DNA of 64,000 nucleotides from Curtobacterium sp. PhB115. Lineage in GTDB: Bacteria > Actinomycetota > Actinomycetes > Actinomycetales > Microbacteriaceae. This document shows, one piece after another, positions 9,155 through 17,084 of the stretch. A program made the position numbers and the translations under genes. The notes under the pieces were generated by a model. It was not told where the DNA came from. It ran no database searches and saw nothing but the letters and a program-made list of their open reading frames with translations. Every line of letters begins with the position of its first letter. Positions within the stretch are counted from its first letter, which is position 1. The stretch is from the NCBI RefSeq assembly GCF_003752025.1, contig NZ_RJKR01000007.1, positions 186,001 through 250,000 on the forward strand, in the 5' to 3' direction.

Positions 9155-9206
9155 GTGAGCAGAAGAGGTCGGGTGCGCTGGTGCGCACCCGACCTTTCCT
9201 GCTCAC
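9155..9206 (+). terminator. Hairpin of the GTGAGCAG family, copy 1
   Basis: A 52-bp inverted repeat with arms beginning GTGAGCAGAAGAGGTCGGGT and ending CTGCTCAC, interrupted by one or two unpaired bases. It sits just after the small membrane protein gene and can act as a bidirectional terminator. The same outer arms recur at 9511-9562 and 56725-56775. Confidence 0.7.
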
Positions 9207-9233
9207 GGACCGATGCAGTGGTCGCGACCAGCA

Positions 9234-9279
9234 CCGGCCTGGAGGCGCGTGGCGGCGCCGCCACGCGCCTCCAGGCCGG
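9234..9279. repeat. Perfect 46-bp palindrome
   Basis: Two 23-base arms with no loop and no mismatch, centred between 9256 and 9257. The left half begins CCGGCCTGGAGGCGCG. As RNA it would form a very stable hairpin, and as DNA it could extrude a cruciform. It lies between two GTGAGCAG-type hairpins in a 212-bp intergenic stretch, so it may be a REP-like dispersed element or a terminator. Confidence 0.75.
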
Positions 9280-9341
9280 CAGTCCACCACGTTGCGGGCC
9301 GCCGGATGCGTCATCAGGTCGACGCGCGTACCGTCCCGCGC

Positions 9342-9497
9342 ATGACGTACAGCCAGCCAGACCCAGCCGAGGAAACCACGCAGACCGACGCGCCCGAGCA
9401 GCCCGACACCGATCAGGGGAACCTCGAGGAGCAGGGCGGCGAGCCCGCAGCGCTCGAGATCGATGCCGACGACGTTCCGACCGAACCGTCCGAGTGA
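9342..9497 (+). CDS. Small acidic hypothetical protein
   Basis: A 51-residue open frame beginning MTYSQPDPAEE and ending PTEPSE. It is very rich in Glu, Asp, Gln, Pro and Thr, with no hydrophobic segment, so it is probably disordered. The ATG lacks a clear Shine-Dalgarno sequence. A strong hairpin begins 8 bases after the stop, which supports a real transcription unit. No function can be assigned. Confidence 0.45.
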   Translation: MTYSQPDPAEETTQTDAPEQPDTDQGNLEEQGGEPAALEIDADDVPTEPSE

Positions 9498-9504
9498 CGC
9501 TCGT

Positions 9505-9567
9505 CGCTTCGTGAGCAGGAATGGTCGGGTCTTCGTGCAGGACTCGACCATTTCTGCTCACGAAGCG
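9505..9567 (+). terminator. Hairpin of the GTGAGCAG family, copy 2
   Basis: A nearly perfect inverted repeat with arms starting CGCTTCGTGAGCAGGAATGG and ending TTTCTGCTCACGAAGCG around a short loop. It has the same core as the copies at 9155 and 56725, with an extended outer stem. Its place directly after the small acidic ORF suggests a terminator. Confidence 0.7.
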
Positions 9568-9670
9568 CGTTCTCGGCGGATGCAGAACTGGTAACCGCGC
9601 GTGTGAGGACGGCCGGAGTCGACACGAACAGGTGTCGCGCCGCGGCCACCACTTGACTACCCTCAGTGAG

Positions 9671-10774
9671 ATGTCCTCACCACCGACGCCGACGCTTCCT
9701 GTCTGGGGAGCTCGCTTCGCAAGGCTCGTTCAGGAATCCTTCGACTTTCTCGGCTCGCAGTCGGACCGAAAAAACGAGCACCTGGTTGTAAGGGCAATCC
9801 CTCGGAGCGACGGTAGGCATCGAGTCGTCTATCGGTATGGGGTCTTAGGTGAAATGCTGCCGTTTGACGTTATCGAAGACTTTCGGGATATCCTCGCTCG
9901 AGGACGATCCGTTCTCGACATTGCCATGTTCGACGCAGTGACGAGGCAAGCATCCCCGCCTCTAACGGCCAGACAAGAGCGATCGACCTACTTTCCTATC
10001 GCGGCAACCGAGGCGGACTGGAATTCGCTCGCCGGACAGCCATATATGAAGGCTCTAACCGCCGATCAGCTGAAGAATCTAGAAAAGCTTCAGCCATTCG
10101 TGACGGGCAGTGGCACGCTCAGTGAGTTCGCCAAGGTCCACAATGACGACAAACACCAGGCACCGCTGCGATTAGCCGTGGTGCCTGACGCTGAGTTTGT
10201 GATGATTTTCGACCACTTGTTTCCGCCGCCCGCGAGCGCAGGGGAGTGCTGGGTTGACTGGGTCGCGCCGCTAGCACCCGTCGAAAATGGCAAGGATTTT
10301 GTCGAGTATCGGTCTACGGAGGTGATTGCGGGGGCAGCGGTCGAGGATGTGCCAGTTGCGCTTGCCGTTGAGGTGAGCTCCGGTTGGCGGGACGTCCAAC
10401 ACTTCCTTTGGGAAGTGCTGGAGTTCATCTCCCGAGCGACGGCTGTCCTGCATGACGGAGACATGAAACTTGCGGACGCTCTCCGTGACTACTTTGCGTT
10501 CCGACGGGACGAACTTGAGGCGTTTCGGAAGATGCTCGTCGAGCACGACGCTGCTTCGGAAGCGCAATGGCTGACCTCACGCGGAGGATCCGCCGTCCCG
10601 CATGATGTCGATGGCATTCACCTGCACCCGATGGCAACCCGACCCGGTGTGCCTGTTCACTCTTTTGCTGCGACTGTTGACTGGCCGGCGCTCTTGTCGG
10701 GCGACGATCTTACTCCTTCCTCCGCAAAGCTTGTTCCCTGGTTGCAGGTGGAACGATCGAATCGTCCTGATTGA
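9671..10774 (+). CDS. Hypothetical protein, first gene of the accessory island
   Basis: A 367-residue soluble protein starting MSSPPTPTLPVWG. I recognise no family. Visible segments include a helical FWD-like motif LVQESFDFLGS near the N-terminus, EFAKVHNDDKHQ in the centre, and a Trp-rich region ECWVDWVAPLAP. The DNA is less GC-rich, with A/T-ending codons rarely used by the genes to its left. This and the recombinase genes next door mark the start of acquired DNA. It converges on the recombinase trio. Confidence 0.6.
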   Translation: MSSPPTPTLPVWGARFARLVQESFDFLGSQSDRKNEHLVVRAIPRSDGRHRVVYRYGVLGEMLPFDVIEDFRDILARGRSVLDIAMFDAVTRQASPPLTARQERSTYFPIAATEADWNSLAGQPYMKALTADQLKNLEKLQPFVTGSGTLSEFAKVHNDDKHQAPLRLAVVPDAEFVMIFDHLFPPPASAGECWVDWVAPLAPVENGKDFVEYRSTEVIAGAAVEDVPVALAVEVSSGWRDVQHFLWEVLEFISRATAVLHDGDMKLADALRDYFAFRRDELEAFRKMLVEHDAASEAQWLTSRGGSAVPHDVDGIHLHPMATRPGVPVHSFAATVDWPALLSGDDLTPSSAKLVPWLQVERSNRPD

Positions 10775-10782
10775 CAGATCGT

Positions 10783-12243
10783 TCACAAGCGCTGTCGCCT
10801 AACCGCGCCGACGTATTGCGCGTAGGTGGAACCGGAGTCGACGCGGTGCGCTTCGATCGTCTCGGGGGAGTAGCCCAGTGCCTCCGCGACGATCGGGACG
10901 GGGCCGAGTTTGCTGAGTTCGTGCAGGGCTCCGAGGCGGGCGGCTCGAGCGCTGAAGACGTCGCGTAGGTGGGTGGCAATGTGACCGGGATTAATCGGTC
11001 GTCCTGGTGATTGACCGGTAAAGACCCAGTCGCTGCTCGGGTGTGACGCGGTGCGGAGGTTCACGGGTTCTGTGAGGAGCTCCCGCCAGGGTGCATCCAG
11101 CGGCGGGGGCAGTTCGAGGTCGATGGAGCCGAGCCGAACACAGACAGTGTCCTCGTTGACCGTGATGTCGCTCCATCGCAGTTCGAGGCTCTTGCGGAGC
11201 TGCTGGCCAAACACGAGGACCAGGATTCCGATCGCCCGGTCTCGCGGTGAGAGTTCGTCGGTGTGGACGAGCCGTTCGGTGGCGCTGGCCTGGTCGGAGG
11301 CGCTCATCCGCGGGGCGGTTCCACGGCGGTGTCGGGGAACGATCAGGTCCCGGTTGATCAGCCGAGCGCTCTGCGCCCAAGGGATGAGCCGATCGATGAA
11401 CTGCCTCGTTGAGGGTCCGCTGGTGAGCCAACGGTCGACGTCGCCCTGCGTTGTGTCGACGAACGTGACGTGGTGCTCGGTGAGCCAGTTGAGGAAGTCG
11501 ACGCCCACCGTGATCGACTGCTTGGCGCGCAGGAATGCATTTCGAGGCACTTCGTCCATGGCGCGGAACTTCCGTAGGAAGTTCCATCGGATCCATCGGT
11601 CAACCAGGCGACGATGCTCGTCGTCGGCGACGCGGTTTGGGATCTGTGTCAGCCACTCGGAGAAGGCTGCGAGGTAGTGATCGCGTCGAGGGAGCACGCC
11701 GTGCTCGATCAGGAGACCGCGGACGAAGTCCCGCGTTCTCGATTTCGGTAGCTCGTCGATCGCCTCGTGTGTGATGGTCCCGTTCGTAGCGATCATCCGA
11801 AGCGTGGCTTGTACGTGGTCCTGCCGAATCCAGGTCAACCCGGAGTTTGCGCGCTGCATTCGCTTGAGGGCGTCAGCCAAGGGTTCGAGCTGTGCGGGGA
11901 CGCCGCCGTTCGGCGCGGAAAGGGCAGTGTCGACGTAGTTGGAGAGCGCGCATGACCAGCACCGACCCTGAGAATAGAGCTCGTCCTCGGCGCCGCAACG
12001 CACGCAGTCGACGTTGATCCGGACGCCCGAGCATGTGCGGCAGGTCGGGCCGTCGTCGGCTGTCCCGGGCAGGATGCCGACGTGCCCACAGACAGCGCAG
12101 GTGCCCGACGTTCGGATCGCCTTCCGGTAGCAGTTCTGGCAGATGAGCCCGTCCGGCCAACGCGCGGCGACGGGCCGGTGTTCGCCGCAGCGGCCGCAGG
12201 CCTCGTAGGCATCTGCGTCCTCGGGCGCCTTCGGCCTAGCCAT
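10783..12243 (-). CDS. Zinc-finger tyrosine-recombinase-like protein
   Basis: A 486-residue protein. The first 100 residues hold six CxxC pairs (Cys16/19, 35/38, 49/52, 68/71, 80/83, 95/98), enough for three zinc ribbons. The rest resembles a tyrosine recombinase: a helical core-binding region, then RDRAIGILVLVFGQQLRKSLELRW with the first catalytic Arg, and a C-terminal EALGYSPETIEAHR...YAQYV segment with a candidate Tyr. The usual HxLRH box is not recognisable, so it may be a helper or DNA-binding partner. It is the last gene of a trio; its start overlaps the HTH gene by 8 bases. Confidence 0.7.
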   Translation of the reverse strand: MARPKAPEDADAYEACGRCGEHRPVAARWPDGLICQNCYRKAIRTSGTCAVCGHVGILPGTADDGPTCRTCSGVRINVDCVRCGAEDELYSQGRCWSCALSNYVDTALSAPNGGVPAQLEPLADALKRMQRANSGLTWIRQDHVQATLRMIATNGTITHEAIDELPKSRTRDFVRGLLIEHGVLPRRDHYLAAFSEWLTQIPNRVADDEHRRLVDRWIRWNFLRKFRAMDEVPRNAFLRAKQSITVGVDFLNWLTEHHVTFVDTTQGDVDRWLTSGPSTRQFIDRLIPWAQSARLINRDLIVPRHRRGTAPRMSASDQASATERLVHTDELSPRDRAIGILVLVFGQQLRKSLELRWSDITVNEDTVCVRLGSIDLELPPPLDAPWRELLTEPVNLRTASHPSSDWVFTGQSPGRPINPGHIATHLRDVFSARAARLGALHELSKLGPVPIVAEALGYSPETIEAHRVDSGSTYAQYVGAVRRQRL

Positions 12244-12583
12244 GGTCGTCGGCGAGGCGGATCCGATGAGCCACGGGGTTACCGTTGATGGCGGGGGGTT
12301 CCTCGCCCGGCCCGGGGGCGTTTACACGGCCAGCTGCTCGCATCTCGACAAACGGCTCGAAGAGGTCATTCGGGGTGCAGTCGAGGATGTCGCAGAGCGC
12401 AGCGAACGTTCGAGCGGGGATCCGTTCTGGGGTGCCCGTGACGAGACGGTAGACCTGGCTCTCCGAGAGGTCGATGCCGCGGGTTCGCAACAACGGAACG
12501 AGTTCGGTGCTCTTCCAGAGGTTGTGCTGCGCCATTAGGGTGCGGAGGTTCCAGCGGTAGCCGATTCGTCGCTGCTCACTCAT
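12236..12583 (-). CDS. XRE-type helix-turn-helix protein between two recombinase genes
   Basis: A 115-residue protein with an N-terminal Cro/XRE-like domain. LRTLMAQHNLWKSTELVPLL is followed by LSESQVYRLVTG as the recognition helix, then ALCDILDCTPNDLFEPF, the usual ending of this class. It overlaps the integrase stop by 8 bases and the downstream recombinase-like gene by 8 bases, so the three are translationally coupled. A role as regulator or directionality factor of the recombinases is inferred from this coupling. Confidence 0.75.
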   Translation of the reverse strand: MSEQRRIGYRWNLRTLMAQHNLWKSTELVPLLRTRGIDLSESQVYRLVTGTPERIPARTFAALCDILDCTPNDLFEPFVEMRAAGRVNAPGPGEEPPAINGNPVAHRIRLADDHG

Positions 12584-13700
12584 CGTGGTGTTCCTCTCGC
12601 TGGACGATCCGGGTGGAGATCATCTGTTGCAGGATCTTCTGCTTGAAGTCCGATCCGACCGATGTGTAGAGACTGGTCGTTGAGGCATGGCGGTGACCGA
12701 CCTGCGTTTGGACGAACGTTGCGTCGTAGCCAGCCTCTAGCAGGTGCGTGACGTAGGAGTGCCGGAGGCAGTGCAGGTTCAGGCCTTCGTCGTAGCCGAC
12801 GGCGCGACGGAGGGCTACGAAGGCGTCACCGACGGTGCTGACGGCGACGCGGCCGCGTTCGGTTGGCCAGAGGGCGCTGGACCGGTCTGCGGTCTTGAAC
12901 CGGTCGCGGCGGCCGGGGGAAAGCCAGGTCGACAGGAGTGGGACTACCCACTCGAATTCGGGGACCGTCAAGACAGTGCGTCGGCGCGGCCCGGACCCCT
13001 TCGTGCCCTTGCCCCAGCGCACTGTCAACGCACCGAACAGGCCGTAATCCGGAACATGCGGGTTGGGCCCAAAATCACTGATTTCGAGCATCGCGAGCTC
13101 GCGACGTCGGAGCCCGAACGCATAACCGACCTTGAACGCCGTCGAATTCCGCATCAAGGCCGGCCACTGCTTCAGACGCTTCCGGTAAGCGAAGTCCACT
13201 TGATCGTCGATGTGGTCGAACAGGGCTTGCAGCTCCGAGACAGTGAAGGCGCGTCGCCGTGGATCCCGAGCATCGTCAGCGGTGTGGCGTGGGGAGTTCC
13301 ACTCGAAGACGATCTGCGCCGGGATCTCGCCGAACATTGCCTCGCAGTAGTCCCCCCAGCCGTACGCGATGTTCGCGACGTACCCGCAGAACGCTGCGAT
13401 CGCATTGCTGTACGCCCGCAACGTCGACAAGGCGTACGCGCGCTCACCGAGGCGGTGCTCCGCGAGGAACTCGTCGAGGTCGGCCGGTCCCCACGACCAC
13501 GGGTAGGTGCCGGTGTAGTTCTGAAACCTCCGGATGAGGCTGAGCTTTGGCTCGATCGACGAGGTCTGCAGGCCGCGCGCGAGCATCTGGCTTGTCCACC
13601 CGTCGACCATTGCTTCGAACACGCGCTCGTCGGCCCGGAACAGCTGAACGGAGCGATCCTTCAGATGCCTCGGGACCGCGCCTGGTATCGCGCCTGCCAT
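12576..13700 (-). CDS. Tyrosine site-specific integrase
   Basis: A 374-residue phage-type integrase. The catalytic set is visible: Arg in YAFGLRRRELAML, HCLRHSYVTHLLEAG (His-x-x-Arg-His box), GHRHASTTSLYTS (second His and the nucleophilic Tyr). An N-terminal SAM-like region precedes a long DNA-binding part. The frame is open upstream, but ATG 13700 (MAGAIPGAVP) is the first Met, and upstream codons run through a palindrome at 13721-13737. It is the first gene of the coupled trio and the best candidate for mobilising the island. Confidence 0.85.
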   Translation of the reverse strand: MAGAIPGAVPRHLKDRSVQLFRADERVFEAMVDGWTSQMLARGLQTSSIEPKLSLIRRFQNYTGTYPWSWGPADLDEFLAEHRLGERAYALSTLRAYSNAIAAFCGYVANIAYGWGDYCEAMFGEIPAQIVFEWNSPRHTADDARDPRRRAFTVSELQALFDHIDDQVDFAYRKRLKQWPALMRNSTAFKVGYAFGLRRRELAMLEISDFGPNPHVPDYGLFGALTVRWGKGTKGSGPRRRTVLTVPEFEWVVPLLSTWLSPGRRDRFKTADRSSALWPTERGRVAVSTVGDAFVALRRAVGYDEGLNLHCLRHSYVTHLLEAGYDATFVQTQVGHRHASTTSLYTSVGSDFKQKILQQMISTRIVQREEHHDE

Positions 13701-13720
13701 GCGAACTCTCTTCGTAGAAT

Positions 13721-13737
13721 CCTGCACTAAATGCAGG
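13721..13737. other. Candidate recombination core site 1 (palindrome)
   Basis: CCTGCA-CTAAA-TGCAGG: two 6-base arms around a 5-base centre, 21 bases upstream of the integrase ATG. Nearly the same 17-mer occurs at 55877 and a relative at 56010, near the other end of the island. Arms around a short spacer are the layout of tyrosine-recombinase core sites. The assignment is inferred. Confidence 0.4.
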
Positions 13738-14008
13738 AAATATACGCTGCCCGGTGCCAAGAGCACAAGACCCGATTCTCGGCCGGTTCGCCTCATTCGC
13801 TCGCAGCGTGCCCTATCGAGCGGGCCGAGCCAAGTGACCGGTCCCGAAGCCTCCCACACGGGGCAACGCACGGAGTGTCGCCGGCCCTCGCCTTCGCGAT
13901 CGACCGGCGCCTCGCGCCGCAGGCGTTGGGTCGGCATCCGGCCCTTGACTGGTATGGATCGACTGCCGGCCGTCGGTTGAGGTGGCTTCGCGCTCTACGC
14001 TGGGACGC

Positions 14009-14287
14009 GTGAGCAGAACTCCCCGACAGCGACCGTTCGAGCTCGCGCCGGCGCCCTGGCCGGAGATTCCCGCCGACGATGCGATCGCGGAAGCGGCTCG
14101 TACCTTCGTGGTGCGGCTGAGGGAGGCAATGGGAACTCAGAGCACGCGCGCGGTCGCGACGGCTGCTGGAGTGCACCACACAACGTTGCTCGGTGTTCTG
14201 GCCGGTCGTTCCTGGCCGGATCTCGCCACGCTCGCTCGGCTTGAGCTCGCCCTCGACACCGAGCTGTGGCGACGACCCGAACGTTAA
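14009..14287 (+). CDS. Small HTH protein
   Basis: A 92-residue protein starting at GTG 14009. The C-terminal half reads as an XRE/lambda-repressor-like helix-turn-helix: STRAVATAAGVHHTTLLGVLAGRSWPDLATLARLE. The N-terminal 35 residues are Pro- and Arg-rich. It probably regulates something nearby. Its end overlaps the end of the convergent gene at 14284-14688 by 4 bases. Confidence 0.65.
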   Translation: MSRTPRQRPFELAPAPWPEIPADDAIAEAARTFVVRLREAMGTQSTRAVATAAGVHHTTLLGVLAGRSWPDLATLARLELALDTELWRRPER

Positions 14288-14688
14288 AGGTCGAACACCG
14301 TTTCGAAAGCAAACCAGGTTCCGCCTGACATGTCGGCGAGGGAACGGAGGCGTCCCTCGAAGCGCTGCCGTGACTCGATGGGAGCTTCATGGAGGTGTTG
14401 AAGGCGGCGCCTCAGTAGGTCGCGCATCAGCGCCGCAGCCGATTCGTCGCCTCCAAGCTGTCCGCTGATGACGTACTCGCCGGAGTCGAGGTCACAGACG
14501 GCGACGAGCTCGGCAGTTCCGACGGTGACGACGAAGTCGCCGCGGCGGCCGACTGTTCGGTAGTCGATACGCGCGGCCTCGGGGATCACGACCGCGTCCA
14601 GCCAAGAGAGTTCGACTCTGGCACCGGTTGTGGCCTCGATCGTGAGGCGGGGTGAACCAGGACCCGCGCCTCGCTCGCCTTCTCCCAT
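14284..14688 (-). CDS. Hypothetical protein divergent from the antitoxin-like array
   Basis: A 134-residue soluble protein (MGEGERGAGPG start) with a beta-rich middle (ARIDYRTVGRRGDFVVTVG, AVCDLDSGEYVIS) and an Arg-rich helix near the C-terminus. I recognise no family. ATG 14688 abuts a 20-bp perfect palindrome that also faces the divergent gene cluster at 14749. The alternative ATG 14715 would read through this palindrome. It could be the unrecognised partner of the antitoxin-like proteins, but the sequence shows nothing that proves it. Confidence 0.55.
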   Translation of the reverse strand: MGEGERGAGPGSPRLTIEATTGARVELSWLDAVVIPEAARIDYRTVGRRGDFVVTVGTAELVAVCDLDSGEYVISGQLGGDESAAALMRDLLRRRLQHLHEAPIESRQRFEGRLRSLADMSGGTWFAFETVFDL

Positions 14689-14708
14689 GTGCTGATTATA
14701 ATCAGCAC
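14689..14708. promoter_or_regulatory. Perfect 20-bp palindromic operator
   Basis: GTGCTGATTATAATCAGCAC is a perfect two-fold palindrome immediately before the ATG of the reverse-strand gene and 40 bases before the forward gene. Its A/T-rich centre stands out in GC-rich DNA. It is the expected place for autoregulation by an HTH-type protein of this cluster. Confidence 0.6.
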
Positions 14709-14748
14709 GCGGCATGAGGCGTGTTGCGAGCGGCTGGCAGGTGAGGAA

Positions 14749-15453
14749 GTGGCGTTGGAAGCATCAGAGGCGGCCCCTTCGCCGGTGAGGTCTGCCGCCT
14801 CGCGTCAGATGTCGCTCGCCGCGCTGGAGGCGGCCATCCAATCGCTTGGACTCGAGTTCGACGCAACGGTTGAGCAGATCGCCGAATCGCTAACGGCGCT
14901 CAACCGGCCGAGTCCGCTGGGAACGGCGAAGCGAGCTCTCATCCTTCAGTGGATCGGCGCGGTCGGTGACGAGTTCCAATGGGAAGCGGAGCTGAGCGAC
15001 CGAAATCTCATGACCGTGCTGGTCCGAGCCATATCGATCGAACACGCGGCGGTGTTGCAGGCCGATGACGTGGCCCGACGACGGGGGAGCACTCTCCTTG
15101 AGCTTCAGGCTGACGTGGCTTCTCGACAGCTCTGGGGATTCGAGCGGGCTGGAGCCTTGCTGTTCCCCTCGTGGCAGTTCATCGACGCCGGTGCCAAGAC
15201 TTTGGAGCTCATCTCCGATGTTCTACCGACGGTGCTGCAGTGCGTACCGCCTGACGCGCCGCCAGCACTAGTTGCTCGCCTGATGTGTTCCGAAGACCCG
15301 CACTTGCAGCGGGGCGGCGCGCGGTGCAGTCCAAGAGAACATCTGATAGTGGGCGGATCGCCTTGGCCGGTGGTGCGGACCTTGCTGCTCGTGCTCGAGG
15401 GGTCTGCTTCACGCCTCCAAGATCTCGTACTCGGAGGACGGGGTGACCGGTGA
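14749..15453 (+). CDS. Antitoxin-like protein with Xre/MbcA/ParS-type C-terminus, paralogue 1
   Basis: A 234-residue protein from GTG 14749 (an AGGTGAGG stretch precedes it; ATG 14809 is an alternative). The C-terminal half carries LFPSWQF-D, a predicted helical region, and SPREHLIVGGSP-WPVVRTLL. This matches the PxWQF...P-EWL-GG...L pattern of antitoxins that accompany RES-domain toxins. The next two genes share the pattern, so this is the first of three tandem paralogues. No RES toxin (Arg-Glu-Ser fold) is evident nearby. The N-terminal SLAALEAAIQSLGL region may be the DNA-binding part. Confidence 0.5.
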   Translation: MALEASEAAPSPVRSAASRQMSLAALEAAIQSLGLEFDATVEQIAESLTALNRPSPLGTAKRALILQWIGAVGDEFQWEAELSDRNLMTVLVRAISIEHAAVLQADDVARRRGSTLLELQADVASRQLWGFERAGALLFPSWQFIDAGAKTLELISDVLPTVLQCVPPDAPPALVARLMCSEDPHLQRGGARCSPREHLIVGGSPWPVVRTLLLVLEGSASRLQDLVLGGRGDR

Positions 15454-15507
15454 GGTTGGCTGGGAAACAGCCTCCACACTCCGGCTGAAGCGGCGGAGGC
15501 GACCACT

Positions 15508-16095
15508 GTGAACGTCCCCCTATCGAGCTTCAACTCCCTCGCCGGTGTAATCGCGCACGGCCGCGACTATGGCCGAGTCGCTGAGCCACCCACAGGTCCG
15601 CGTGGCCGACAAGCGACACTCGAGGAGGAGGAGTTCCTCATCCGGTTCGGCGGCTGGACCCGCGAAGAGTACGAGGAGTCGAAGGCCGAAGTCGCCCGCG
15701 GCGAGCTGGAGAACGTGGAGCGTCGCACGGAACTTGAGGGGCTCGTCTCTGCGGTGACCGCCGAGGAAGCCGCGGACTGGTTGCGCATCAACGACGCTGA
15801 GCTGCACGCGCTCCTCCTTGTAGGGGAAGTGACCGCCTTTGTTTGGGACGGTGAGTTGCGGTACCCGGCGTGGCAATTCACCGATGACCCAGCGATACCT
15901 GTCCTGCCCGGCCTCGCGCGACTCACGCCGGCGTGGGGCGATCAGAAGCATCCGTCCACGATCCTCGGGTTCATGTACAACGCGGACCTCGAGATCGAGG
16001 GGACCGATGAGTCCTTCACACCCGTCGAGTGGCTGACGATCGGCGGCGACGTCCAGGTCGTCCTCGACCATCTCGAAGCCGCGAGCTGGCAGTAG
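15508..16095 (+). CDS. Antitoxin-like protein, paralogue 2
   Basis: A 195-residue intact member of the tandem family. An N-terminal segment AGVIAHGRDYGR is shared with paralogue 3. The middle reads VTAEEAADWLRINDAELHALL, like an excisionase-type HTH. It is followed by LRYPAWQFTDD, HPSTILGFM and FTPVEWLTIGGDVQVVLDHLE, the MbcA/ParS/Xre-like toxin-binding pattern. It starts at GTG 15508, 54 bases after paralogue 1. In such families the protein neutralises a toxin and represses its own operon. That role is inferred here. Confidence 0.55.
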   Translation: MNVPLSSFNSLAGVIAHGRDYGRVAEPPTGPRGRQATLEEEEFLIRFGGWTREEYEESKAEVARGELENVERRTELEGLVSAVTAEEAADWLRINDAELHALLLVGEVTAFVWDGELRYPAWQFTDDPAIPVLPGLARLTPAWGDQKHPSTILGFMYNADLEIEGTDESFTPVEWLTIGGDVQVVLDHLEAASWQ

Positions 16096-16213
16096 GAACA
16101 CCTCGGATGCACACGGTTCCACCCTTTCGCTTCTCGCAACCGACCTCGACCCACCCCTCCCTCCAGGCGGCGTCTGTGTGGGACCGAGAAGTCGAACAAA
16201 ACGGGAGTGCCCG

Positions 16214-16958
16214 ATGACGTCACGCGTTCAGATCGCACGCGCACGCGCACGTGTTGCTCTCGCCGCCCTGACGGGTGAAGACCTGCCCGACAGCGTCCGC
16301 AGCACCGCCGCCATCGACTTCGCGGATGCCGACGACGCGGTGTTGGTTGCCCGGGACCGCGATCTTGACCCGCCGCGGCAAGACGGCGCCTTCACGCGAC
16401 TGATCGGTGTTCACGCCGACGGTCGAGATTTCGGGCCGCGCCACAACCCTCCGCGTCGTCGAACCCACCGAGATCTCAGACCAGACGAGGAAGACGCACT
16501 CATCGAGTCCGCGTTCGGCACCCGGGAGCGGTACGAAGCAGCGAAGGCGTGCAGTCGCACGCGGAGAGCTCGCAGCAGCCGAACGCCGCTCTTGGCAGCG
16601 CGCAATGAGCGCCTCCCTCACTTTGGAGGAGGCGGCCGACTGGCTGGATGCCGGCACCGCACGGGTCCTCACCCACCTCGCGTCCGGCGACCTGTTCGCG
16701 TTCGTATGCGACGACGAGCTTCGGTTCCCGGCATGGCAGTTCACCGACGACCCGAACCACCCAGTGCTGGACCACCTATCGACGTTGGCCGGAGCCTTCG
16801 ACGACGACATGCACCCGACGTCGATCCTCGGCTTCATGACCACACCACACCCGTACACGCGCATCCACGGTGAACCGGCGACGCCCGTCGAATGGCTAAC
16901 CGCGGGCCGCGGGGTGCAGCCGTTGCTAGAACTACTCGAGACCCGGCGCTTGAGATAG
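16214..16958 (+). pseudogene. Antitoxin-like paralogue 3, frameshifted
   Basis: The first frame runs from ATG 16214 (MTSRVQIARARAR) to about 16548, ending in the paralogous words FGTRERYEAAKA. The family then continues in the next frame with VARGELAAAERRSWQ, LEEAADWL, LRFPAWQFTDD, HPTSILGFM and TPVEWLTAG, to a stop at 16958. Alignment with paralogue 2 (SKAEVARGEL) places one extra base at about 16549 (AAGGCGTGCAGTC against AAGGCCGAAGTC). It is either a decayed copy or a sequencing error. Joined, it would be about 247 residues. Confidence 0.65.
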
Positions 16959-17084
16959 TTCCAGCACCGAAGACCTGCTCAGCCCCACTCGCGATATCCC
17001 CGACCTGATGGGGCGGCAGGTGCACCTGGCCAAGCCCCGAGACAGCGCGCTGGAGGGGGAGGCCGGACCTCACGAATGTCGACG

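Noticed and set aside
13731..14012. Possible 93-residue protein starting inside the palindrome at 13721
   Set aside because: Arg/Ala/Pro-rich, no motif, no ribosome binding site, and overlaps the better-supported HTH gene start.
14284..14688. RES-domain toxin partner for the antitoxin-like array
   Set aside because: The protein lacks the Arg, Glu and Ser pattern and the size (about 150-230 residues) expected for RES toxins; left as hypothetical.
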